64,000 bases of DNA, taken from assembly GCA_013399305.1 (NCBI GenBank), contig VXAI01000067.1:1874152-1938151 (forward strand), read 5' to 3'. Origin of the DNA: Rostratula benghalensis. Lineage: Eukaryota > Chordata > Aves > Charadriiformes > Rostratulidae. Every line of letters begins with the position of its first letter. Position 1 is the stretch's first letter. Below the pieces are notes generated by a model. That model was not told the DNA's origin. It ran no database searches and saw only the letters and a list, made by a program, of their open reading frames with translations. Positions 38,188 to 51,836 of this stretch are shown piece after piece. Both the position numbers and the translations under genes were made by a program.

Positions 38188-41100
38188 CTTAAACGCCAGG
38201 CTTACTCTTTCATTCCACCCACACAAACCCTCTTTTTTCCTTTTACTATCTATTACCCCCATTATGACCTTTTATTACACAAATGTTCTTGAGGTGGTTT
38301 TTCTTTTGTTCCATAACCACATGGCAAGCTATAGAAAGAATATTTTCATGATCTCTCAATAGGACATGTGGGTGCTATAAAAATAAATGTGCTGTAGTTA
38401 CGAGAAAGTTCAAATTATTGTTGGCTTTTTAAATAATTTTTTTAAATTTAATTTTATTAGTATCATCTCTGGTTTTAGCACTAGCTTGAAAGCTATTCCT
38501 ATGGTGCATAGGCAAAGCCTCATCAATTTTGACAGTATGGCTACGCAAATATTCTCCCTTCAAGTACCTTAATGAATAATTAATATTATGCTTAGAGATC
38601 TAGCTGAAAGCACCAATCGGAGGGCTCAAATAAATTGGATTGGTATTGAAGAAATTGTTCCCCATGCTCATCAAAAAGATTACTGTGTCTTTTAGAGAAC
38701 AGCTTTAACAATATGAAATAAAGCCCTCTTGGAATAACCTGCTGATATCTGCATGAATAATCAGATCAGCTATAACTTATCTGTCATAGTGCTGGCTGGT
38801 ATTGAAAGACATCTTCTGTAAAGGTATTGTTTTGTAATGACAGAAATCAAACTGATTTGGGGAAAGTAACAATCTCTTTTTGTCTTACTTTTCCTTCATC
38901 TTTGAAATAGATACTTCCAGTATGCCAGTTTGAAATCACAAACAAGTGACAAAAGCCATTATTTTACTGCAGGAAGGACAGAAGGTAGTCTGCCAGGAGT
39001 TGTCTTATATCAAAATAATTTTATTTTTGCTTAAAGAATATTAGCTCTTTCTGTGTTTAGACCCTTCAACAATGTGGGTTTCAATGTGTCTCATGAATGA
39101 TACACTTTATAAAACAGCCCTGTGTTGGGCATACTGACACTGTGCATAGTGTTTCCCTGCTGAACACAGCTCTGAGTGGAAAAAAGGAGGCAGTCGGGAG
39201 GCCTGCTGGAGGACATAACTGTGACCAAAAGACACAGGAGGGATTTTTTATTTCTCTGACAACATTTACCAGCTACAATTACCAGCACAGTGAGAAGTAA
39301 CTCACTCCTACCTAAGGATAGCAAAACCTTTATATACTCTCTTATTTCTCAAAACATATTGAAACCAATTCTACGTAATTTCAGACAAATCCTGGCATTC
39401 TGGCTCTTTAGCATTTTTTTTTCTGAGTTAATGTGTGCAAACGTAGAACATCTGAAAAATCAAAAAAGAGTATTTCTCCTGATTAAAGGGTTTTTTTTAT
39501 TCTTGTGAAAGGTGATCAGAGCAAAAATGTCAGGTTTTATACAACCTCCCTTCAATGAAAAAGGCCAGCAGCCTGAGAAGAGCTCAGTAGCTCTGTAGTA
39601 TACCAGCCTCTCACCCTCAGGAAATCGCCGTTTTCTGCTCACTCTGTGTTACCATTAAGTTGTATCCTGGAAATTCCACATTCAGATCTCATGTACTTAT
39701 TTTTAGGTTTCCAGTTTAGGAAGGGTCTGTTCAGAAGAGGTGTTAAAACAAAATTGACTTAAAGAATACATTTTAGAGAATCTAGAAGCATATAACCTGT
39801 AGTCTTTCCTGAGAAACACTAAAATGATTTAAGGAAAGAGCTGGGATCCATTTATGCAGAAGGACATTTGCATGAAGCTGTTCCAAAGCCACACAAGTCT
39901 CAGCCCAGTGTATAGGTAGGTATATCAAGCATATACTGTATAAACTGGCAGAGCACTTGGCTAGAATTGCTAGAGTAAGTTGCATTGGACTTGTATCAAT
40001 ATCCTGTATTGCTATTGCTTATGGGTTGGGCTTTCCCATCAGCAGAAGTAGCAGCAGTTCTGTTTTAGCCATGTCTGCACAACACTATCAACTTGGGTAT
40101 CAATATATATATCAAAACATAGGATAAAAAAAAAAAAAGCAAGAGAAGTAATTAAAAAAACCAAAACAAAACAGCAATTCTAACACATAAGAAAATTAGT
40201 TACTTTTATCCAGCTTTGTTTGTTTTTCTATACCTCTCACAAGACCAACAAATTAGTGTGACAAATGATGGATGGCAACTTCATACTGCCTGTGTTTACT
40301 ATACTGTATCACAATTATACAAACATCTGTGCTTGAAAACTTTGCTTTTCTTTTGTGGGGAAGCACTCCTGTCACCAAAATTAAAAACTGAGCTGGCTTA
40401 TGAGAGGTAGCTGGCTTGTTTCTATGCATACAGGATTGCTGAATAATCCTTTAAAGAGTTTTTAAGATTTATATATATGGTATTTCAGTTTCTTTGATTA
40501 ACCATTCTACAATTATGTCTTTACAGCTCATTAGAAAAGGAGCCCAATGTTTTAAGGATGCTATTAGGACACCTGTGAAAGCATGTGAAATAATTATAAA
40601 ATAATACATAAGAATTTAAAGGCAGTAGATTCCACTGCAATCACCAAAGTTCTCACAAATGTCTAGTAACTCAGCATCTGTAGAGTACACATCTAAACAG
40701 ACACTTGGTCTAAAATCAACATTTTCAAAGCAGTTAGGAGGGAAGAAGACTTGACATAAAAGAATTAAAAACACGATCTTACTGGAAATTCCAGTGATAC
40801 GCCAAACTGCAGCTAATGTATAAATTGATTAAACTGGTTTTAGCACTGTTGAAAATGTAGAAACAGATTTAACTTTGTCCATGAGCAAGTAATATGCCCA
40901 ATCCAGAAGTTTAAATTATAAATAAAAAAACCCCTCAAAACATTAGGACCAAGTCCAAACGTGTCACTGCTCAAGTGGTTCAGACCACAGCAACTGTAAA
41001 TGAATTTTTGGAAAACTACTGGAGCATGGAGAATTTTTGTTGGTCTAGATAACTAGCACATTTTAGCTTACTTTATGCCTAATATCAGTGGGGCATATTG

Positions 41101-42061
41101 GCAAGAACTAACTGAAAAGCAGGGAAAATAAATTAATATAAGGGGAGAAAGCCTTGATTTTGACCATTTTCAATGTTTATTGCCATGTTCACATGAGTTC
41201 ACAGAGTCATTTTGACACTTTCTAGTCCTAACGAAACTTCAGATTCAATTCCTCTTTGTCAATTTAGCTTATAAAATGTAAAGTATCCTTGATTTATGCA
41301 TCCTCATCCATAATAATCACTGAAAAATGTAAATACTTTGTTGACGGCTGTCTATGTTGATGATCAAATGAGACACTAAAAATGACATCTTATTTTCACT
41401 GCAAGACCAACATATCCTAGAAAGAGCAGCAAATAAATTGTTTTCACCACAATGAAGTGTGACAAGAAAAAAACCTAAAGGGGAACAAAAGCAGCAGGCA
41501 TTGGGTTTATGAAATATCTCAACTACTGAATGAATTAAGGCTCAAATCTCCATGTCTGAGGAACAGTGCCAAGAAGATTACAAGGATCATAACTTTACAT
41601 TGATATAAGATTAAAATATCATACCAGGTTCAAAAGCAAAATTGCACCTGTTCCATAGTGCAGTTAGCAGGGGCACTCCTGTTTAGTTCTGTAACTTTTC
41701 ATCCAAGAGTAAATCTAAATATATCTGATGAAGGGTTTTTTGAGGAAAATCAGAACTGCACAACAATGAAATTATCAGGTCCAGTAACAGAGCAACACTT
41801 GCTCTTGACAAGCAAACAAAGCTAGGCAAGCTGGAAGCATCTTGCTTAACTTCATTCTTAGGCACATCTTCCCCCCTTACAACTCAGCACCATGCAAATA
41901 AGCACACTTTTAGGAAAAAAATAATATAGTCATAAATTTAATGAAACAAATTCTCAAACTTTTGCTTTGGCAAAAATTAAAAGTTCAGTTTGCTTACTTT
42001 GGAAGCATTTTAAAATCCATTTATTTTACTTTCCCTTCCCACCTTCCCCTTCTCTTATTTT
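38188..42061. other. Non-coding, intron-like sequence
   Basis: No gene or named repeat. It contains an A-run at 40,126-40,138. Short ORFs overlapping on both strands at 39.1-39.3 kb and 39.5-40.0 kb show no domain or splice support. Confidence 0.5.
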
Positions 42062-42368
42062 ATAGAATCGCATATTTGTTTAGGTTGGAAAAGACCTTTA
42101 AGATCAGCAAGTCCGATCATTAACCTAACACAGCAAGTCTACCACTAAACCATGCCCCTCAGCACCCACACCTAAACATCTTTTAAATACCACCAGGAAT
42201 GGCGACTCAATGACTTCCCTAGGCAGCCTTTCCAATGCTTAACAATGCTCTGAGTGAAGAAATATTTCCTAATATCCATCCTAAACCTCCCCTGGCACAA
42301 CTTGAGACTGTTTCCTCATCCTATCGCCTGTTATTTGGGAGAAGAGATTGACACCCTCCTCCTTACCA
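42062..42368 (-). mobile_element. CR1 LINE 3' end, 5'-truncated
   Basis: A CR1 retrotransposon tail in reverse orientation. The plus strand begins with ATAGAATC, then GTTTAGGTTGGAAAAGACCT, and continues with CACTAAACCATGCCCCTCAG, CCTAATATCCATCCTAAACC and TTGGGAGAAGAGATTGACAC. This is the characteristic reverse-complement 3' region shared by bird CR1 subfamilies. The element is about 300 bp and lacks the usual several-copy octamer end. No intact coding remains. It differs from the copy at 13.8 kb and probably belongs to another subfamily. Confidence 0.93.
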
Positions 42369-45300
42369 CCAGTGGGACTTGTTTGTTAAGAGTTCCAGCC
42401 CATAAGGTATTTTGTTTCATTGAAATGTCCCTACCTGCACACACTATCTGCATGTGTGAAACACTCTGACCCTACTTTTAAATGATGCTCATCATCAGAC
42501 TGTACCTTTGGCATAGAATGTGCAGTATCATCTGGAAGAGTAGCTTAACAAGATCAGTGCAATTACAAACTTCTCTGCAGTGGAACTAAGGTTATTTTCC
42601 ATTACATTAATTTATTTTGGAATGTGTTTTGCTCCTTCGCTTCCTCGGCATATATAGATCACATTCTAGTTATTTTCTGCAAAGGGTTCATTATACTGCA
42701 CTTAATAACTCAGAGAACCTGGCAATTTTAGTAACAAATATTTTTAATTCTTAAGTATAGCATAAATGAATACATGCATTTCCCAATATATGCATCCCTT
42801 CAAGAACCTAGAAATGCAAAGCACTGATCTGCACTTGAATGTATTTTTCCTTCCTCTCTCCCATTTTGTCATTGCTCTCTGTACAACACAAAAGACAGGC
42901 AGAAGCCACGTTTACTACATAGGTACACATGTGCGTGCCGAGGTTCTGTGTACTGCTGTTCTGGCTGGTTTCTGGTAGTGACTGCAACAAAATACATCTC
43001 CCAGACTATTTAAAAGGCCCCCAATACTACTTTAGCACCCAATTCCTATTCATTCAATAATTTAAAATGCCACAATATTTCAAAGCACTGGAGTCAGAAC
43101 TGGTCTTATCACTTGCACTACAAAACACATGCAGAAAATTATTCCAATTCATCACAGCAGCACAACAGTTCCCAGTGATATGTGCAGTTATTTTGCACAG
43201 ATGCAGGAAGGTAATTCTTAAGGTCACCTTAAGTGTATAAGCTTAAGGTTTGATTTTAACTAATTTGATTTTAAAAGACAAATGTATGCAGTTAATACTT
43301 AATTTTTCCTAGAAACATACAAATCCTGACAACCTTTGTTAACAAAGATTTCTCTGGTCATCAGGCAAAATCACAGGCAAAGAGGACCATGTGACCAAAT
43401 ACCAAGCAAGGAGCCATGCGAGGCTTCAGGGTTCTGAACTTTTAAACCCACAGCTCCTACCTTCCATATGAACATTTTTTGCCACGAGGGCGAGCCTACC
43501 CTGGGTTTCACATGAAACTTTCCTACTAAGAAACATTTCCAAAAAGCTTTGATGAAGAAAAATAGTTCTAACTGGGAAACATTAAGAACCTCAGTGTATT
43601 CTGTGTGCGCATCATATACAATTGCTGTTTAGAATGCATTTCATATCACATAATGTTAATATTTTACAAGGGAAGCGAAAAACTAACAGACTAATGGGGA
43701 AGAGAACCATAGCATATTTGCAATATTTTTTTCAGATTATTTTAGATGATTTTTAGATTTTTTTTTTCATTTTCACCCTTCTTTTTCTACATGGAAGAAA
43801 TTCCCTGATTTCTGGCAAAGTTTTTACAGTCTTTTAATGCTATTTCAACTATTTTTATCAAAAAAAGCATACCACATGTAACTGTTCAAGCTAAGGGCAA
43901 CTTCTGCAACCAAATGAGCTTCCGTGGAGGCATTGCTGTCCAGAAACAAACAGATTTAACTCCAATGCCTTCAAAAATACAGCAGGAGAGAGACAGACAA
44001 TGGCAAAATGTTAATCATTTTTGAGGCTAAATTCATGTGGTCGGTACCATCCATTGTCTCATCTAAGGTAGCTTATTCTGCTACATTCCTAAGGTTCACC
44101 CTTCAATCTTGCTTTATTGTGTTTCCCTAAAGCTAATTCAAGTTACTTATGACCAAGTAACTTACTACATCTCCTCCTTAACAGGTGAAAAGAGCAAGTT
44201 TACAAAAAACAAAACACTCAGAGTTTTCTGTTTTGGAAACTGGATGAAATGTTCACAAATGGTACTTCTATTGCAAAAGTCAATGTCTTTTAACAAACTC
44301 CCTTGTACCTTCATAGGCTGTTTCTCCAACCTTAGATTTTATTTTTACCAGCTGTTGCCCTAATGATTTTGCAGATGGCTATAGGCACAGATGGACTGGA
44401 AGTTCATACTATAAACATGCAGCAAAGGAGAATCCATGGTTTTGCACTGCTTCAGTTACCAGGATCTGCAGAGATGTCAAAGACATGTTATTCCCCATTT
44501 GGCAATATGCTTTGATTGCTAATTAATGCAAACAGCTTGTTGTCTACAGTAATACACAATTACTTCTCAGTGACCACATGGCTTAAAACAATTTCAACAA
44601 GCAGTTCAGGAGCCAAAAACATTCCATAAATAAGATGCTGACACTAAGCTTGTGTACTTTTATTTAAAGATGTAATATTGTAGCCATCTGGAAAACTGTT
44701 TATTTAATAACATTCAGCAACATGGGACTTGCCACCTGTTAATTGGCAAGTTATCAGCAAAACAGGTAGCCAAAGGCATGACTGGATCCAGCTTTTAGGG
44801 GTAGGGAGAAAGAAAGAGATAGTGACTGACTTATAATGGCTTCTTTACTGGGCCACTCTTTTTTGAAAAAAAAAAAAAAAAAGAAAAAAGTCCAATTTCA
44901 ATGGAAAATCATCATGGAATAAATCCAAGCATTGGAAAGGTATTTTACTTTATTAGCGAGAAACAGCTCTTCTTTCCTTCTCTCTTGAAGAAAGCAGAAG
45001 AGTCTTTGGTTAGAATTTTCACAATGAGGACATGACATGACAAAAGCCCAAGGCTTGGACTTACTGCAAACTCTGCAGACCTACCAGCAATGTCATTTAT
45101 TTAAGAACATGGGTGACCCTTCCTGTCCAGCACGTCAATCCATAGCAGTACAAAGACACTCAAATAAGCTTGGCAATTTAGAGCAACTCTATGAGGTGGC
45201 ATGTGAATGCTAATTAACTTCCTAGAAATCTTTCCCCTGAGGCCAAACATTTTTTGAAATAGCCTTCTTGTAGTAAACATCTGAAAACAATCTTTTCAAG

Positions 45301-48300
45301 TGCATAATTCACATTCTGTGCTCACAGCCCAAACAGTGTTCCAAGCACAGAAATCTTTTCACAGAACTAGATGGCCAGAAAAAAACATGATATAGCACAG
45401 AAAAGAGCATGAACTGGAGGTACCATTTCATAAATACATATTTAGGTTCTAACATATATTGCATCTATAGATAAATCCTGTCTGCTATCAAGTTAGAGGA
45501 AAGAAACCCTGCCAGGATTTTAGGTTACATTTGTAAGTACAGCTTAAGTCATTAAGAGAACACACAAACCAACAACTTCTGTCTGTGTTCCCATTGGGCT
45601 GCTTCAGTCCTTAAACTCTAAAACCAAGTTGCAGATACAGAAAACGGCAGTAAACAGGGCAACATCATTGTAGCCAGGTTTGTCTGTCTTGTCTGGAAAC
45701 AACCACCCACCCCCCCACCCCCCACTACAACAAAAGCACCTTTCCTACAGTCCTCTGGCTGCTCGGACAAAGATGCACTGGACTATTATAAGCGAGGAAA
45801 TGCACATAATTCTTGAAGGCTAAATCTTTCTCTAGAGCCAGTGCAGACCCCTCTGGTGCTGGTAACAAGCCATGCAAGAACAGGCCAAGTGCAGTTGCTT
45901 CACTACCACAGCATTTACCTCCTGTCTTAGGCCAGATGACGGCTTGACAGGATACTGCAAAATAAGCTTGGTCACCACTGATGCTCAGCGTTATGGAAGC
46001 AGCACAGGTACAGAAGAGGACTTGTATTTTCCTTGTAGAGTTTTATAGAAATATATATATATTTAATTACATATTATTTTCCCTCTAATACACTGAAACA
46101 TAAATGCTCAAATTCATTAGATTTCTTCTTCTGAACACAGAACAGGTAAGTGGATAGTTGGAAAAATAAAAGACCAGTTTTAATATACTTATAAGTTTCA
46201 TATATTGGGTATATATCTAGCACATTTATACTGGGTTAAAGATAGCAATACGGCACATGAGTGAACAGGTTTAAGACGGAATGAGAAAAAGCTGCTATAA
46301 TGAGGTAGTGTGTGTAAAAGTAAGTTTCAGCTGGTTTCCTAAAGGAATTTTTAGTGTGTTGAAATTCCTGTTATCTTTAAGACATTCCAATAATAAGACA
46401 GAAATCAGACACAGAATTTAAAAAAAACAAAAATGAAATCATGTTACATGAGCAACATTGATGCTTGCTTCTTATGCCCTCTCATGCAAATCTTAAAAAA
46501 CCTGTGTAATAACTCTATTATTTTATACATACTAGAAAACATATCAGATCGCAATATTAAGTGCGTATCATAAGGATATTTAAAGGAAAGACTTACTCAT
46601 TACTATATTCACAGTGTAAAGTAAAGAAATAAGAGAAATCTCACCCAAAAACATATCAGGGTAACTCACCCAGGTCTCCAGTTTGGCAAGAAGGGATATC
46701 TTGGAACTAATGAGTACCACCAAATTGACTTTTGAAGACATGAACTGTTCACCAGTTCTTACTCTGACTAAAGAATCAGTTATTTTAGAGTTCTCCTCCC
46801 TTCACAAATGCATATGTAAAAGGCAGCAAAGAAATAAAATAATGTTCAGATAAGTTTTCAGTAGTACCACACAAAGCAGTTTCTAAAAAAGGCACCCACA
46901 CAGATTCAAACCCACCAGGCTTTGAAATATGCCACAAACACCAGAAGAATGTCATAAGGCTGCAACTCTGGAACTGCCCCTTCTAAAAGCTTTCTGCATG
47001 AACACATTCTTTTTTAAATGCAGATTAATCTTTGCATTTTCTATACAATTAAATATTGTGGTTTCTATACAATTATCTATAGAGCATTCATCCCTGTAAA
47101 ATGACATTTGGAAATGTCTTTTTAATTGCCCCACGCTTTAAATAAACTGCATACCAAATTACGATACGAGGAGATGCAGGGATTGCAGTTGAACACCACA
47201 TCAGGTAGGTAAGTATAAAGCAGCAGCAATATATAATTAAATTGTAGTACTTTCTCAACATCACGACAGTCAAGTAGTTCTGACCTGTACATGTTCTTAT
47301 TCACACACTTTATTTATAGAAATATATGAACAAAAGTTTGTGCCCATGGAGCATGGAGGATAACTTTTCCTCCCACAGATTTTGCAATTTTTTATTAAAC
47401 AATGGGTTTTCTACTCCTGGTAGTTCCACTGCTTGTAACTGTTGACTGCTATCTGTCAGCAGAGCTGAAATGGTAACAGGCAATTTATGTCACCAATCTC
47501 TTAGTACCAGTCAAAACCAGTCAACAATATGGTCCAAGAGAAATCCACCACCTCATTAAACACTCCTTGCACAGAGTATGAGTTCATTAATTATGCCTAC
47601 AGTCATTAAAAGAGAACCTAAAACCAAAGTGTATTTCCTTATAATTTCTGGGCAGGAAGAAGTGGCACATGTGGCAAGTGAAAAAATGAGGACCAAATCA
47701 TGATTCCACAGTTTCAAAGGAACAGGTCTTACCGAAACATGTACCAAAGTAAATGTGCTTTGATGGTGGCAATGTTCAAATATATCACTTGCACAAAGTA
47801 CAACAACACTTTTCCTGCAATTTCCTTGTTTTTGCAATTTTCCTTGTTTCCTTCCTTGTTTCATTCATGAGCAAGGCAATAGGAGATGCTGCTGACATGC
47901 AGGAATTAAGTTCTGAATTCCAACCCAAAAGGCATGTATAGTTTTGAATATGCACCTACCTGTAGCAGCATAAAACACCTGCAAGAAGTACGAACACTGA
48001 TTTGTAGGGTTCAGTCAGGCACAAACGCGTACTGCATACACAGATGTAGCTTTAAAATACCACTTGAACAGCAATCATTACAAAGTAAAAAACCACCCCA
48101 TCCTAGAAAGGAGGTAATCTGCTTGATGTAATTCTAATCCTAACCTGATTCTTAACCTGCTTCTCTCTACAGCCATAAATGATTTCTCTATTTCCTGTGA
48201 GCAGCCCCAGACTGAGCACCATTTTAGAACTGTTACTGATGCCTTCATCAGCATCTCCCTTCAACTGCAAGTACTACATCTCCAGCTACCTTGTCAGTGG

Positions 48301-50378
48301 TGTGGAGTTTTTTTCTAGTCTATCCACCACCCTTTTGTTAAAAGCATTATTCCCTCCCTTGCTGTGTCTCATTTAAACATTCAAACTGACATTCTATTAG
48401 GTGTTCTGATGGCAGCTTCTTAAGAGATCAAGGTCTTTTTAGTGTCAGCCCCCTGACACACAATCTACATGTAGCAGGGAGGTGACAGACACAAAGAACA
48501 TAATTTAAAAATGAGAGACAGCAAGAGACAGACTTACACAGAGTAAGCAAAATTGTTCTGAAAATAAGGTTCTTCTGAAAACAGCATTGCTGATTCTCAG
48601 GGTGAGGCTGCTGTTTGGATTGCCCACACAACCAGCATGTCGAGCAGTTCACAGGGCAATGAATCTAAAGCAGGGGTGGAAGAGCTTTGCCTGTAATGGT
48701 CTTTCTTGTGTCTGAAGACATTAACATTATGATGGGAATTTCCTGTCATTACCCTGTGCTGCTAGTGCTGCTTCCACAGATTGCAAAAAAGACATCAGAA
48801 ACATCACCCAAATTATAAAAAACTTGGGGGGAAAGAGCGTTTGGATGCCACGACAAGATCTGCAAGCTGTATGTAAAGATCCTTATTCCATGTAGAACTT
48901 GGCCAGCTTATTCACATGACCTACTTCTGCAGGTAACAGACACCAAAGAGGCAGAGAATCTACTGAAGGAAATTTTACTTCCTTATACTAACAGTACATT
49001 GTAGTAATGATACAAACAGTCACAACAAGAACGATGACACTAAGAACTCCATAAGGTCTATTCTTATTGATGGTAATAATTTCTTGAGTATCCAGATTTA
49101 TGATCATTGCTATTATTAACTTTTAAGACCATCTACTATGACTGTTTATCTTTGTCCATATATTATCAAAAAATTGTCCTTCCACCACTTCTATTAACAG
49201 CTCTGATCATCAAGATACAGCTCACCCATGTACACAAAGCCCAGATGTTGAAACTAACGGATGAAATTCATATTTTTGCTCCTGTAACAGATGTCACAGA
49301 AGTCAGATTTTCCCTCTACAGGAACAAAGAGCACTGATTAAAATGAAATACAAAAAAAAAAATAAAAATCAAAAAGGACTGGAAGTTCCAAGCTCAGCCT
49401 ACTTCAGACTCAAGAGTACTGTTGGAAAGTTATGTGCCACTCATTCTATTTCAGAAATGTCAAGGATATTTTGTAACTTGCACTGGAACTTTAACATTTA
49501 CTGTTGCAGTATTTATTATTATGAAGCACATTCTCTCAAAATAAATCGTGGAGAAAAGCCTGTCACAGTAATTCAATACATAAAAAGAAAGAAATCTGCA
49601 TTTGTTGTAATGAGGGATCACCAAGGAATAATTCTGCTTTCTCCAGTTATTCTGTCTTTCACCTACTCCATTCTTTGTACACTGAAGGCTCACTTTGTCT
49701 GTTATAGGCATTTCTTTCCTACTGCTAAAAATTTATACTGAGAGCTCTTCTTTTGCCTAAAGATAAGTTATTCTGTCTTCTAGACAACTGTAACTTTCAC
49801 AACTAAGTGTCTTCTATTTATCTTGTTCATTGAATTCGCTGCCAGTTGAGTACAATTATTATTATCTGGTTCTTAACAGAAATTTGGTTCCTTATTACTA
49901 TTATTTTAAAATGGGCCCCTACTAGCCCCCAAATTCATCACAATAATACACTCTACAATAGATTTGCCTTTTCTACAACTTCTTAATAAGTATCAAAGTC
50001 ACACATCAACATAAAACTGTAGATCATACTGTCAAATATATACCTGCAGTTATGGATTTTCCAAAAGTGATTCAGAACTACTCAAGAGATTAAAACAAAT
50101 GTCAATATATTTCAGCTCCTTAATTGACCTGATCCCTCAAACCATTATTTTTACCAAATGTTTCTATACATTTATACATAAGTTACGATTGCCAACTACT
50201 ATGGCAAGACCTTACCAGCTTACAGGTCACTTTACCAAGTTATCGTTTCACTTCCCCTTCATTTTCCCTCTCTATTAAATTCTCTGCCATTTTGAGCACC
50301 ATATCTTCCATCTCTAACCACGTGTCCAAAAAACTTGTTGAATTAATCCCATTTTTCCAACAGTACATCAAAGAGCAC
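42369..50378. other. Non-coding, intron-like sequence
   Basis: Contains an A-run of 17 at 44,866-44,882 and a C-rich tract of interrupted C-runs at 45,703-45,723. A pyrimidine-rich short tandem repeat (TGCAATTTCCTTGTTT-type units) lies at 47,815-47,864. The longest ORF (plus, 49,343-49,741) has a lysine/asparagine-rich start and no domain. A minus-strand open stretch at 47,556-47,864 has a donor-like GTAAGACC at about 47,733 but was too uncertain to call. Confidence 0.45.
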
Positions 50379-50465
50379 CTAATGACATCCATCTCCCTTA
50401 ACTCTGCACCGCTGGCAAATGAAGGGATATCGCACTCACTCTCAAGAAACACTTGACTTTTTGAA
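50379..50465 (-). CDS. Weak candidate exon (O), unidentified
   Basis: An 87-nt segment with acceptor GTGGCTCATAG and donor TTAG then GTGCTC. Entry and exit are both phase 2. It encodes SKSQVFLESECDIPSFASGA then ELREMDVIR. The frame continues open past this donor to a stop at about 50,240 through an acidic, helix-like tail (LEMEDMVLKMAENLIEREN). That alternative reading would make it a terminal exon or a transposon/retrocopy fragment. No family recognised. Confidence 0.22.
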
Positions 50466-51355
50466 CTATGAGCCACAGTTATGTTATCTTAATAATTTCG
50501 ATAAGCACTCCAATTTCTTTCAATCCACGTTTCCTTTAAATACTTCCCTTTCTTAAGGCTTTTAATAATCATTCATATATTTTAATACCCCTGCTTTCTG
50601 CTGAGTTATCAATTTCTTTAAATTCACACATGGAATGGGTGAAAATAAAGAAAATTAACTTACAACATGGTAAAAGTAATTGTGTAACAGACATTAAATA
50701 AATTATTCAAGGCTTATTCTTGAACCCTTTCTATGGCTCTATACTTTGCTACAACTGTGTTTCAGAAAAGAAGTATCAGTGCTATCAAGAAACAATAATC
50801 AAGAAACAGATTGCAAAATCCATTTTAAACAAATCTGTGGGTTTCATCTTCTGTTTCTTAGATTAATTTCAATAATTTAATTTTAAGTAGTCACTGAAAG
50901 CTTCACACAGCTTCTTGTCTTTAAATCTGTGAACGACTGTGTGAGGACTTTAAGAAATTTAGATCAATTGCTCCGTTGAAAAAGGGGGTGTCATCACTTA
51001 CTGTTCTATAAACAAAAAAATAACACTTAAATTCCAGTAGAATGCACATTTCATCAAAATAATCAACAATCTACATTCTTCAGCTAGAAGGTCACTGCAT
51101 TAATGGCTCCATTACTGAAAATTCTGAGATGGCTAGTCAACAGACAATATTAAATGGGACAGTGTGATTTTAAAGACTTGAAGTAAAACTGAATTACGTC
51201 AAAAAACCCTTGAATTATTTTCCAGACAGTTATACTACTAAGAGCAGGACTAAAGCTCTTTCTATAGCCAAAAGCCACGACTTGTATTATGCAACACCTT
51301 AGTTATCTATAATGTGTATCATGCTGAGCCATTCATCCAAGAATATCCTTTGCCT
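50466..51355. other. Non-coding, intron-like sequence
   Basis: No feature recognised. Confidence 0.5.
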
Positions 51356-51499
51356 CCTTTAGGGTGAGAGGTAATTTAACCTCTGTACTAGCTCATTTCT
51401 CGCAAGACTGCCAGTCTTGCGAGAAATTACAAGATTAGCCTTATAATGAGAACAAATGTGCATTAGGCAGAGGAATTTAACCCTACTTTCACCCTAAGG
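51356..51499. mobile_element. Palindromic, MITE-like element with perfect inner inverted repeat
   Basis: The outer ends are imperfect inverted repeats: CCTTTAGGGTGAGAG at 51,356-51,370 matches the reverse complement of the right end (CCTTAGGGTGAAAG, about 51,486-51,499). Further pairing covers AATTTAACCTCTG against GGTTAAATTCCTCTG. At 51,395-51,427 sits a perfect inverted repeat of 16-bp arms (ATTTCTCGCAAGACTG and its complement) around one C. The nested layout resembles a small non-autonomous DNA transposon or a long hairpin precursor. No transposase and no clear target-site duplication were seen. Confidence 0.55.
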
Positions 51500-51699
51500 C
51501 TAATATACAGCACTAAAGGAACAGAGTTTTTCTCCTAACCTATTGCAGTTTGATAAGGTGAAGTATCTTATTTGCTATTAAAAGGTAAAATATAAGTATT
51601 CTAGGTTCAGCAGTGAAGGCTTAAATAGCTTATTGACCATCTTTTATTCCCTTAATATACTATTTCATTGTAATGGCCAAAATCATTATGCAGGAATAC

Positions 51700-51836
51700 A
51701 CTCTGGGAGTCAGGTTGTGTAATTCAATATCCTTTATTACTGATGTGTTATTTCCAATCTTGTGTAATAGTGTATCTGTCTCTAAATCCTCTTTTGAGAA
51801 CATAATTGTCCGTTCATTTGGTGAGAACAGATCAGT
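51700..51836 (-). CDS. Candidate exon (N), unidentified
   Basis: A 137-nt segment with acceptor GTTTGTGTATAAG and possible donor AGAGT then GTATTCC. Entry is phase 0 and exit phase 2. It encodes TDLFSPNERTIMFSKEDLET, then DTLLHKIGNNTSVIKDIELH, then NLTPRV. Two sequons (NNTS and NLT) again suggest an extracellular protein. The plus strand is also open over the same interval (51,673-51,882), which weakens the case. Confidence 0.3.

Noticed and set aside
49343..49741. 132-codon plus-strand ORF
   Set aside because: The start is a K/N-rich translation of an A-run, no domain is visible, the minus strand is also open there, and no splice or promoter context was seen.
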